From: Gammaproteobacteria bacterium
GTDB taxonomy: Bacteria > Pseudomonadota > Gammaproteobacteria > UBA6429 > Thiohalophilaceae
Assembly: GCA_011052165.1 (NCBI GenBank)
Contig: DRJN01000108.1
Coordinates: forward strand, 1 to 6,472
Reading direction: 5' to 3'
DNA: 6,472 nt
In this document: positions 1 to 6,413 of the stretch, piece by piece
How the letters are laid out: the number at the start of each line of letters is the position of its first letter
Numbering within the stretch: the stretch's first letter is position 1
Program-made: the position numbers and the translations under genes
Notes under the pieces: generated by a model
The model's input: only the letters and a program-made list of their open reading frames with translations
What the model was told of the DNA's origin: nothing
Database searches by the model: none

Positions 1-611
1 GTCTGGTATTCCCCGGCAGTATTGTTTATTTTATTCGCACCGTGGATGCCGGGGAATACCAGATCCGTAGCGGTAACTATGCCAGCGGTCAGGCACGCGC
101 ACCGCTACCGATTGCCCCGGCTTTTGCTAACAGCTTCGATGTACTCTCGGGCAACAATATCAACGCGGCTGCCGGGCAGTGGGTGGTGGTGTATAACACG
201 GATAACGCTGACATCTATAATAACGGCAGTCATCGTCAGCAGATCTCCGGCATTGGCAGCAAGGTCACTAATGGTGTGCCCGCCGATGATGTCAACGTGA
301 TTCAGTTTGCCTCGGCGGTAAATTTCCCCACCCAGTCCCCCAGCCATCGCTTTCAGATCATCGAAAACCATGTCACCCTGTTCTATCTTCAGGGGACCAA
401 TCTTTATCGTGCGCGCAGCAGCTTCGCTTCCCCGGCGGTTGCCATCAGCGGCACAAAAAAATTATTGCTTAAAAATGTCAGCGCCTGCACCTTTACCTAT
501 ATGCCAGGATCGCTGCTGCGCTCCGGCTTGTTGCGCATCGACATCAGCGTTAACAACGGTACCGAATCCCTGCAAATGATCCACGAGGCCCAGGTTTACA
601 ATGCGCCCTAA
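1..611 (+). CDS. mshO: MSHA biogenesis protein MshO, C-terminal part (5' end off the window)
   Basis: The open frame runs from the first whole codon at position 3 to TAA at 609-611, giving 202 residues with no start, so the gene begins upstream of the window. MshO is a minor pilin-like protein of the MSHA type IV pilus, made at the inner membrane and thought to enter or prime the pilus. The segment VYFIRTVDAGEYQIRSG near the left edge resembles the family stretch of the type EFLRTVDGGRYR. The C-terminus LQMIHEAQVYNAP resembles the usual MshO ending (H-x-x-V-x-N-x-P). The N-terminal prepilin cleavage site and hydrophobic helix expected for the family are missing only because of the window edge. 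The stop overlaps the possible mshP start at 601 by 11 bp, which fits an operon with coupled translation. The call rests on these recalled family hallmarks and on the mshP-mshQ genes that follow. Confidence 0.85.
   Translation, partial: LVFPGSIVYFIRTVDAGEYQIRSGNYASGQARAPLPIAPAFANSFDVLSGNNINAAAGQWVVVYNTDNADIYNNGSHRQQISGIGSKVTNGVPADDVNVIQFASAVNFPTQSPSHRFQIIENHVTLFYLQGTNLYRARSSFASPAVAISGTKKLLLKNVSACTFTYMPGSLLRSGLLRIDISVNNGTESLQMIHEAQVYNAP
2..63. repeat. Perfect 17-bp inverted repeat within mshO
   Basis: Bases 2-18 (TCTGGTATTCCCCGGCA) are the exact reverse complement of bases 47-63 (TGCCGGGGAATACCAGA). The 28-base spacer (19-46) is AT-rich on its left side. Both arms are read through in the mshO frame as LVFPG and DAGEYQ. 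The repeat could form a cruciform or an mRNA hairpin. It has no T-run after it and lies inside coding sequence, so it is not a normal terminator. Confidence 0.85.
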
Positions 612-1167
612 AATCAGTAACGAGCGGCGAGGGACGAGGGACGCAGTAACCCCGATCCCGTTCGCCCTGAGCCTGTCGAAGGGTTCTCCAGTACAGAAAG
701 AGGAAGGCAAAGTAAGAAACCGGCCGCAGGTGATGCGAAACAGGACGGTTCTCCTCGCCCCTCGTCACTCCTTACTCGTCCCTGCGCGCATACGTGCGCA
801 AGGCGGCTTTGCGATTGCGGCGGCTATTTTTTTGATTGTGGTGCTGGCCTTGCTGGCTGCGGGGATGGTGCAGATCTCGTCCACCAGTCACACTTCTCTG
901 AGCGAGGAATACACGTCGGCGCGCGCCTATCTTGCTGCGCGCAGCGGCTTGCAATGGGGCATGTACCAGGCTATTTATGGTGGCAGCGGCAATACCAGTA
1001 TGACTTTTTCCGGCGGCGCACTTGCCGGTACGCAGGCAAGCGTGAGCAGCCGTAGCACAAATGTAGACGGCAATACATTTTATACTATTGACGCTACGGG
1101 CACTTACGGCAGCAGCAGCGATCCTGAATACAGTCGTCGTCGTCTGCGTCTGAGGTTTAAGCCATGA
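601..1167 (+). CDS. mshP: MSHA biogenesis protein MshP, with repeat-derived N-terminal extension
   Basis: MshP is a small pilin-like membrane protein of the MSHA pilus, encoded between mshO and mshQ. With the ATG at 601 the product is 188 residues. The family-like core starts at QGG|FAIAAAIFLIVVLALLAAG (residues 67-88): a prepilin-type Gly|Phe junction and hydrophobic helix with Ala rather than Glu at mature position 5, as in PilX/GspK-like minor pilins. The helix is followed by an S/T-rich stretch and SARAYLAARSGLQWGMYQ. Residues 9-62 are encoded by repeat DNA (the FALSLSKG repeat and degenerate inverted repeats) and are unlikely to be ancestral. The start at 601 has CAGG six bases upstream and overlaps the mshO stop. 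An alternative ATG at 733 gives 145 residues with a basic 25-residue leader, closer to normal family length as I recall it, but has only a CAGG two bases away. The stop overlaps mshQ as ATGA. Identity is fairly sure; the start is not. Confidence 0.82.
   Translation: MRPKISNERRGTRDAVTPIPFALSLSKGSPVQKEEGKVRNRPQVMRNRTVLLAPRHSLLVPARIRAQGGFAIAAAIFLIVVLALLAAGMVQISSTSHTSLSEEYTSARAYLAARSGLQWGMYQAIYGGSGNTSMTFSGGALAGTQASVSSRSTNVDGNTFYTIDATGTYGSSSDPEYSRRRLRLRFKP
616..776. repeat. Degenerate inverted-repeat element at the mshO-mshP junction
   Basis: Bases 616-638 and 754-776 are imperfect reverse complements (19 of 23 positions). Each is built from GAGGGACGAGG-like units or their complement. The left arm continues into a tandem 7-mer GAGGGAC at 629-642, and CAGTAAC occurs on both sides of it (615-621 and 644-650). 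The arms enclose about 115 bp that contains the FALSLSKG-type repeat at 657-683. No transposase is encoded. The whole stretch has no stop in the mshP frame and overlaps the 5' part of that gene. It looks like non-coding repeat DNA inserted or accreted between mshO and the MshP core, resembling the GAGGGACGAGG-type dispersed repeats of environmental proteobacteria. Exact boundaries are not defined by target-site duplications I can trust. Confidence 0.6.
657..683. repeat. Dispersed repeat of the FALSLSKG / FDRLRANG type
   Basis: The core TTCGCCCTGAGCCTGTCGAA (661-680) is followed by GGG and preceded by CCCG. In the mshP frame it reads PFALSLSKG; on the other strand it reads PFDRLRANG or LRQAQGE. 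From general knowledge this short repeat recurs in intergenic regions of many unrelated bacterial genomes and yields these recurrent artefact peptides when read as protein. The ends TTCG and CGAA are complementary. Its presence inside the 5' end of mshP argues that this part of the frame is not ancestral pilin sequence. Confidence 0.8.
783..800. repeat. Short hairpin just before the MshP hydrophobic segment
   Basis: TGCGCGC (783-789) can pair with GTGCGCA (794-800) around the loop ATAC, giving seven pairs with one G-T wobble. It lies directly after the right arm of the repeat region and just before the codons for the MshP prepilin junction. It has no T-run and is not a terminator. It may be the edge of the repeat element or simply GC-rich coding sequence. 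Confidence 0.4.
1152..1166 (+). promoter_or_regulatory. Ribosome binding site and coupled start of mshQ
   Basis: GAGG at 1152-1155 lies eight bases before the ATG at 1164. That ATG overlaps the mshP stop as ATGA (1164-1167). The arrangement fixes the mshQ start and suggests that mshQ translation is coupled to that of mshP. Confidence 0.65.
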
Positions 1168-4100
1168 TAATTTTCAGGACATATAAAGCGGTTCTACTCT
1201 GGAGTCTGGTGCTCCTGATGTTGGCCAGCGCTACCGCCTTTGCGGGTACTTATACAGAGAAGACCCAGGCGTTCAACTGGATCGATCCTGCCGGCCATAC
1301 CAATGCCGTCTGGACCCATGCATCGGGCAGCAACGAATGCAGTGGTCCCTCGGCTTCGACCGATGACGACATTACCAAAGAACTGCCCCTGGGCTTCACC
1401 TTTAATTTTGGCGGCACCAACTACAACTCGGTGCGCATCATGTCCAACGGCCGCCTGCAGTTCAACAACACTTACTGCGGCTACGGTACCTACGGCAGCT
1501 TCACCCCGCGCATTTATCCCTATCCCATGCCCGACACCCATCTGGTGCGCACCTTACGCGCCTATGGCGGCGATCTTAATCCCGCTGTCGGCGGCACCGT
1601 GCGTTATGCTTCACTTGGTAGCGCACCCAACCGCTACTTCGTCGTCACCTTTTCCGCCGTACCCGAATGGGCCGCTGCGGGCAGCCATTTTGATGTACAG
1701 GTTATTTTGTACGAAAACGGCGACTTTGTGTACCAGTTCGGCAACATCAGCAACCCCAGCCAGGGGCATCCACAAATAGGCTGGGAAGTGACTACCGATG
1801 ACTATCAGCTTTACGACTACAGTAGCGCCACCAATCTGGCCAATACAGCCTTGCGGTTCAGCCCTCATACGCCCTCGCCCCAGACGTATTACGCGATGGA
1901 TGAGCTGGCCTGGAACGGTACGCCCAATGAGGTGATCGACACCAGCGGCAATGGCCACCCCGGCAACCGGGTGGGCACCGCCAACACCACCACGCCCGGC
2001 CACCTGTGCCGGGCCGGGGATTTCAGCCGCAATGGGAATGCCGTGGACAGCCAGCTCAATGTCCGTAATCAGATAGGTTCCAGGGGCACCATTACCTTCT
2101 GGTACAACAGCAACAACAAATGGAGCAGCGGCAATCGCATGCTGCTGGACGGATCCCGCAATAATGGCGGCAGCGGCGCGGATAAATATTTCTTTCTGGT
2201 CAAACGCACCAATGGTCGTCTGCGTTTCGTGCTTGAGGATTCCAATGACCATGATCTGGTCGTGCAGACCGGCAACAATAATTTTGCCGCTGGCAGTTGG
2301 CATCATGTGGCTATCACCTGGGATATCAATAACGACGCCGACTGGCTGCAAATTTATGTCGATGGGTCACGCCAGGCCACCAACCGTGGCGATCGCCTCG
2401 GACCGCTCAATATTACCGGCCTGCTGGGCAACCTCAACAGCCTGTACTTCGGCGACAATCGCACCGGCGGCGTCAGTGGCAGCGATTACACTTCGAACCC
2501 GGCGGGCGGCCTGCTGGATGAAACCCGGATTTACACCAAAGTACTGTCCGCCCGCCAGATCAATGCTGACATGAACCTGACTCACGGCTGTCTGCTGGCT
2601 AACTGGCATATGGACGAAGCGGCCTGGAATGGTACGGCCGGCGAGGTAGCAGACAGTTCCGGGCACGGCTACAGCGGTACGGGCAATAATGGCGCCACTA
2701 CTGGCGGTAGCAGCATGTCCAACTGGGCGATTGCCTCCAATCCTGGTACCTGTCGCTATGGTAGCTTTGACGGTAACAATGACTACGTGGCGCTACCCGG
2801 CTTTCCCAACCTGACAGGCAGTTTTACCATTACCGCCTGGATCAAGGCCAACGTTATCAACAAGGATCAGCGCATTTTCGCCGATGACGAAAACAATAGT
2901 GGCGGCTTTGCTTTTTCGCTGGGCGATCCAGGCAATGGGAAGCTGCGTTTCTTCTCCCGCAATATCAATCCGATCAGCCTCGATTCATCGGCTGTTATCA
3001 GCGCGGGGCAGTGGTATTTTGTCACCGCGGTACATGACGCCATCGCCCACACCCGCCAGATCTATGTCAATGCCAGCGCAGTCACTTCCGCCAGCCGCTA
3101 TTCCGGTAACTGGGGCAGCGACAGCGGCACCGCCAGCATTGGCGGCGAAACCAACGCCGCAGGTTCTGAGGCGGTACCCAACTGGCGCTTCGATGGTGAC
3201 ATCGACGAACTGCAAGTCTATAACAAGGCCCTCAGCAAGACCGAAATCGCCACGGTGATGGCCGAGACGCATGCCTGCACGATCATCTCCACACTGGATC
3301 ACATCGAGATCCGGCACGACGGCAGCGCCCTGACCTGCGAACCTGAAAAGATCAGCATTCGCACCTGTGCCGATCCTACTTGCACCAGCCTGTACACCGG
3401 GGATGTGAGTATCACCCTGAGTCCGGCTGGCTGGGTCGGCGGCAACACCCAGATTATTACCGGCGGCAGTGCGACCCTGCAACTGCGTCATACCACCCCA
3501 GGAACCGTTACGCTGGGGGTCAGCAATTCAGCACCCAGCGCCACCAATTTCTCGCCGGTATGCCTGAATACGACAGACGGTTCCAGTAGTTGCAACCTGA
3601 CCTTTTATAATACCGGCTTTATCTACAGTATTCCGACCCAGATTTCCTGCGCCCCCTCGGGCAATATCACCGTCAGCGCCGTGCGTCTGGATCAGACCAC
3701 CCAGCAGTGTGTGCCCTCGTTCGCCAATCGCAATGAAACGATTAATTTCTGGACCCAATATGACAGTCCCGCACAGGGTACGAATGTATTGACCTTGAAT
3801 AACGGCACGGCCAACTATGCGCTGGCGACCGCTCCACCCGGCACCGGCGTACCCTTAAGTTTTGATGGCAATGGTCAGGCTATAATAAAAGTCACCTATC
3901 CCGACGCCGGGCGATTGATCCTGAACAGCCGCTTTACCGGCACGGGCGTCGAATCAGGTTTAACCATGAGCGGCTCGACCACCTGGGTCAGCAAACCGGC
4001 GAAACTCTATGTCTATAGTAATGACGCCAATGCGGCCTGTGTTTCGAGGAATGCCGCGTGCAGCGCTTTCACCGCAGCCGGATCCGGCTTTAATCTGAAA

Positions 4101-5225
4101 GTACGCGCCGCCTGCGCCGACAATACGGTCACGCCTAATTTTGTTCATAACGGCATTCACCTGACCCACAGCCTCATCGCTCCGGGAAGCGGGGCAAGTG
4201 GCCGCCTGGCTGTCACCGACACCAGTATTACTAAAAATGGTGAAGTCACCATTAATAATCAGAGTTTGTCCGAAGTCGGTGTGTTTAGTATCACCGCTGC
4301 GCTGACTGGAGGAACCAACTATCTGGGTGAGACCGTCATCGGTAACACCACGCTCAATACCGGCATCTTCGGTCGCTTCACTCCGGCTTATTTTGATGTC
4401 AGCCGCGTGCAGGGTTGCAATACCGATGGCTTCACCTACTCAGGCCAGCCCTTCACAGTAAACATCACGGCCTTTAATACCACCGGTAGCCAGACCCAGA
4501 ACTATACAGGCAGCTTCGTCCAGTTACCGCAGGTATCCAATGCAGGCAATAGCAGTTTGTTTACTAACAATACTTTCAGCGGCAGCGATTTCAGCAACGG
4601 CTATGGCTCGCGCACCGATGTCACCTATACCTTTTCCACCAAGGATACCGCGCCGGCAAGCATCAACCTGCGCGCCATTGATAACGATACGGTCTCTTCC
4701 CTGGGGCATAGCGAACCGACGGTAGATATCCGTAGTGGGCGTCTGAATATCGAAAACGCCTTTGGCTCTGAGCTGAACGATCTGGCCGTGCCCGTTACCG
4801 TGCAATATTTCAACGGTAATGGTTATGTGACCAACACGAAAGACAGCAGTTGCACCTCCATTTCTCTGGGCCTGTCAGATCCGAATACCAGTGATTCGCT
4901 GACAGCCGGGACCGGTGGCAGCGCCGGGCAAACCTGCATCTGGGATGATAGTGCTAAGAGTGGCGGCAGCAATTGCAGCGCCGCTGGCCTGTTGCCTGGT
5001 CCGGTGTCAGAACAGTTTGCCGAACCTCCGCTGGCTGGCAATTTCAATGCCTGGCTGAAAGCCCCCGGCGCGGGTTTCACCGGCAATATGGATATAACGG
5101 GTACGGCTCCAACATGGCTGCTGTATAATTGGAGTGGTGCCGGCCCCAGCAACCCCCGCGGGCGCGCCAGCTTTGGGCTTTTTCGCGGCGATGATCGGAT
5201 TATTTACTGGCGGGAACAGTTCTGA
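1164..5225 (+). CDS. mshQ: MSHA biogenesis protein MshQ: secreted LamG/DUF6701 protein
   Basis: This 1353-residue protein ends the MSHA operon. Residues 1-27 form a Sec signal peptide (basic start, hydrophobic LLWSLVLLMLA, cleavage likely after AFA), so it is exported. Residues 28 to about 235 form a beta-rich domain with LPLGFTFNFGG (74-84) and IMSNGRLQF (92-100), a pattern seen in nidogen-like extracellular domains. Two LamG-like/concanavalin-type domains follow: about 242-476 and 477-705. Each begins with MDExAWNGTxxEVxDxSGxG (Met245 and Met483), has a WHHVAIT or WYFVTAV strand, and ends with LLDETRIY or DIDELQVY and THGC or THAC. Residues from about 711 to the end match a DUF6701-type region, rich in Ser/Thr/Asn, with the terminal NPRGRASFGLFRGDDRIIYWREQF-like block starting at 1330. 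There is no prepilin motif. The exact role is not established; a surface or pilus-associated adhesin-like function is my inference from the LamG domains. The frame is intact over its full length. Confidence 0.88.
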   Translation: MIIFRTYKAVLLWSLVLLMLASATAFAGTYTEKTQAFNWIDPAGHTNAVWTHASGSNECSGPSASTDDDITKELPLGFTFNFGGTNYNSVRIMSNGRLQFNNTYCGYGTYGSFTPRIYPYPMPDTHLVRTLRAYGGDLNPAVGGTVRYASLGSAPNRYFVVTFSAVPEWAAAGSHFDVQVILYENGDFVYQFGNISNPSQGHPQIGWEVTTDDYQLYDYSSATNLANTALRFSPHTPSPQTYYAMDELAWNGTPNEVIDTSGNGHPGNRVGTANTTTPGHLCRAGDFSRNGNAVDSQLNVRNQIGSRGTITFWYNSNNKWSSGNRMLLDGSRNNGGSGADKYFFLVKRTNGRLRFVLEDSNDHDLVVQTGNNNFAAGSWHHVAITWDINNDADWLQIYVDGSRQATNRGDRLGPLNITGLLGNLNSLYFGDNRTGGVSGSDYTSNPAGGLLDETRIYTKVLSARQINADMNLTHGCLLANWHMDEAAWNGTAGEVADSSGHGYSGTGNNGATTGGSSMSNWAIASNPGTCRYGSFDGNNDYVALPGFPNLTGSFTITAWIKANVINKDQRIFADDENNSGGFAFSLGDPGNGKLRFFSRNINPISLDSSAVISAGQWYFVTAVHDAIAHTRQIYVNASAVTSASRYSGNWGSDSGTASIGGETNAAGSEAVPNWRFDGDIDELQVYNKALSKTEIATVMAETHACTIISTLDHIEIRHDGSALTCEPEKISIRTCADPTCTSLYTGDVSITLSPAGWVGGNTQIITGGSATLQLRHTTPGTVTLGVSNSAPSATNFSPVCLNTTDGSSSCNLTFYNTGFIYSIPTQISCAPSGNITVSAVRLDQTTQQCVPSFANRNETINFWTQYDSPAQGTNVLTLNNGTANYALATAPPGTGVPLSFDGNGQAIIKVTYPDAGRLILNSRFTGTGVESGLTMSGSTTWVSKPAKLYVYSNDANAACVSRNAACSAFTAAGSGFNLKVRAACADNTVTPNFVHNGIHLTHSLIAPGSGASGRLAVTDTSITKNGEVTINNQSLSEVGVFSITAALTGGTNYLGETVIGNTTLNTGIFGRFTPAYFDVSRVQGCNTDGFTYSGQPFTVNITAFNTTGSQTQNYTGSFVQLPQVSNAGNSSLFTNNTFSGSDFSNGYGSRTDVTYTFSTKDTAPASINLRAIDNDTVSSLGHSEPTVDIRSGRLNIENAFGSELNDLAVPVTVQYFNGNGYVTNTKDSSCTSISLGLSDPNTSDSLTAGTGGSAGQTCIWDDSAKSGGSNCSAAGLLPGPVSEQFAEPPLAGNFNAWLKAPGAGFTGNMDITGTAPTWLLYNWSGAGPSNPRGRASFGLFRGDDRIIYWREQF

Positions 5226-5245
5226 GTCATTTCAGTTGCGCAGGC

Positions 5246-5263
5246 AGGTGCCACCTTGTTTTT
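5246..5263 (+). terminator. Weak possible terminator between mshQ and rfbB
   Basis: AGGT (5246-5249), loop GCC and ACCT (5253-5256) form a four-pair stem, followed after TG by TTTTT (5259-5263). It lies 20 bases after the mshQ stop, in the 36-base convergent gap, where a terminator is expected. The stem is short, and the T-run overlaps the rfbB stop codon. The call is tentative. Confidence 0.3.
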
Positions 5264-6317
5264 ATCCTGCAAGACTCTTGTATTGCTGTTCGATAAACTT
5301 GCGATATTCGCCATCGCGTACCCGTTCCCACCAACCCTGGTTGTCGAGGTACCAGTGCAGGGTTTGTTCGATACCGGTTTCAAATGTGTACTCCGGCTTC
5401 CAGCCCAGTTCATGCATGATTTTGCCTGCGTCTATTGCGTAGCGTCTGTCGTGGCCGGGGCGATCGGTGACATAGGTAATGAGTTCAGCTTTTGGCTTTT
5501 CCCCGGCGTGCAGTCCATCCAGGCGAGTGCAAATTTGATGTACGATATCGATGTTAGCCCATTCATTACAGCCGCCTATGTTATAGGTTTCACCCGGTTG
5601 CCCCTGTTGCAGGACGGCATCAATCCCTCGGCAGTGATCGCTCACATGTAGCCAGTCACGGATCTGTTTGCCATCACCGTACACGGGCAGGGGCTTGCCT
5701 TCCAGAGCATGGATAAAAACCAGCGGGATCAGTTTTTCCGGAAACTGGTAAGGGCCATAGTTATTGGAACAGTTTGTGGTGATGACAGGCAAATCGTAGG
5801 TATGGAAATAAGCGCGCACGAGATGATCTGACGATGCTTTGGAGGCGGAATAGGGGCTGTTGGGCGCATAGGCAGTGGTCTCGGTGAAAGCGGGATCACC
5901 CGCTTCGAGGCTACCATAAACCTCATCAGTGGAAACATGCAAAAAGCGGCGGCGGGTGTCGTTAGCCCAGTATTTGCGCGCCGCTTCGAGCAGGGGGAAG
6001 GTGCCGTGGACGTTGGTTTTGATAAAGGTCTCCGGAGCGGTAATGGAGCGATCTACATGAGACTCGGCGGCAAAATGGACTACATGATCGATTTTTTCGT
6101 CTTCGAACAGCGTGTTGACCAGATCGGCATCGCAAATATTACCGTGGACAAAACGATAGTTTTCAGAGGGTTCAATCCCGTTCAGATTTTCCAGGTTGCC
6201 CGCATAGGTCAGGGCATCCAGGTTAATGATGCGATCTTCAGGGTGCTGCTTAACCCAGTGGTGGACAAAGTTGGAACCGATGAAGCCCGCGCCGCCAGTG
6301 ATGAGTAGTGTTTTCAT
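5262..6317 (-). CDS. rfbB: dTDP-glucose 4,6-dehydratase
   Basis: The enzyme (RfbB, also RmlB) converts dTDP-glucose to dTDP-4-dehydro-6-deoxyglucose with tightly bound NAD+, the second step of dTDP-L-rhamnose synthesis and an entry to other deoxysugars. It is a cytoplasmic extended short-chain dehydrogenase. The 351-residue product is full length for the family. Visible motifs are the Rossmann GGAGFIG (8-14), NLDALTYAGNLENL (32-45), HFAAESHVDRSI (81-92), the catalytic triplet Thr130-Asp131-Glu132 in STDEVYG, the YSASK motif with Tyr156 and Lys160, and NNYGPYQFPEKLIPL (175-189). The ATG at 6317 has AAAGAGA a few bases upstream and matches the usual MKxLxTGGAGFIGSN start. It converges on mshQ with 36 bases between the stops. 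No rfbA, rfbC or rfbD lies downstream, so any partners must be upstream of the gene or elsewhere. A link to pilus glycosylation is possible but unsupported. Confidence 0.96.
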   Translation of the reverse strand: MKTLLITGGAGFIGSNFVHHWVKQHPEDRIINLDALTYAGNLENLNGIEPSENYRFVHGNICDADLVNTLFEDEKIDHVVHFAAESHVDRSITAPETFIKTNVHGTFPLLEAARKYWANDTRRRFLHVSTDEVYGSLEAGDPAFTETTAYAPNSPYSASKASSDHLVRAYFHTYDLPVITTNCSNNYGPYQFPEKLIPLVFIHALEGKPLPVYGDGKQIRDWLHVSDHCRGIDAVLQQGQPGETYNIGGCNEWANIDIVHQICTRLDGLHAGEKPKAELITYVTDRPGHDRRYAIDAGKIMHELGWKPEYTFETGIEQTLHWYLDNQGWWERVRDGEYRKFIEQQYKSLAG

Positions 6318-6322
6318 GTTAA

Positions 6323-6329
6323 TCTCTTT
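6323..6329 (-). promoter_or_regulatory. Ribosome binding site of rfbB
   Basis: On the - strand AAAGAGA lies five bases before the ATG of rfbB (ATTAAC follows the AAAGAG core). It is a moderate purine-rich site and supports this start, which also begins the conserved Rossmann strand. Confidence 0.55.
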
Positions 6330-6342
6330 GGGTTTGATTCCC

Positions 6343-6356
6343 CGTGGCTTGCCACG
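6343..6356. repeat. Perfect short palindromic hairpin upstream of rfbB
   Basis: CGTGGC (6343-6348) and GCCACG (6351-6356) pair around TT. In + strand RNA the loop closes as a CUUG tetraloop. It is followed by AAAAA on the + strand, so in neither direction does a T-run follow it, and it is not a terminator. It lies 26 bases upstream of the rfbB start, in the leader of its mRNA if transcription begins further upstream. It could be an operator or a leader hairpin; no family is recognised. Confidence 0.5.
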
Positions 6357-6363
6357 AAAAACG

Positions 6364-6394
6364 GTAGGATGGGTAGAGCGAAGCGAAACCCATC
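6364..6394. repeat. Dispersed palindromic repeat of the GWVERSETH type
   Basis: The repeat begins GTAG and contains GATGGGT (6368-6374) pairing with ACCCATC (6388-6394) around a 13-base loop. The loop includes GCGAAGC (6378-6384). Read on the + strand it gives the peptide VGWVERSETHQ, a recurrent artefact of a short intergenic repeat found in many environmental proteobacterial genomes (general knowledge). It lies in the gap upstream of rfbB and is not a gene. Confidence 0.75.
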
Positions 6395-6413
6395 AGTACG
6401 TTACAGATTAATC

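Noticed and set aside
462..768. Two - strand open frames (462-710 and 550-768) crossing the repeats
   Set aside because: Their peptides contain FDRLRANG and LRQAQGE, the known artefact readings of the dispersed repeat, and they overlap mshO and mshP with no ribosome binding site or family resemblance.
1611..2351. 246-codon - strand open frame antisense to mshQ
   Set aside because: It is a shadow of GC-rich mshQ codons. Its Ala/Gly/Val/Ile-rich composition has no recognisable domain, whereas the + strand carries a clear LamG protein.
3881..3886. Perfect TATAAT inside mshQ
   Set aside because: The nearest -35-like hexamer, TTGATG at 3862, leaves only a 13-base spacer, and no gene start follows in a sensible place. 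It is probably chance in coding sequence.
5040..5225. MshQ C-terminal NPRGRASFG block as a possible diversity-generating retroelement variable region
   Set aside because: No template repeat, reverse transcriptase or adenine-rich variable codons are visible. The block matches the ordinary end of DUF6701-type proteins.
5937..6308. 123-codon + strand frame antisense to rfbB
   Set aside because: rfbB is unambiguous by catalytic motifs. The antisense frame has no independent support.
6226..6411. + strand open frame encoding GWVERSETHQ
   Set aside because: It overlaps the rfbB start antisense, and its C-terminal part is the dispersed repeat read as protein.
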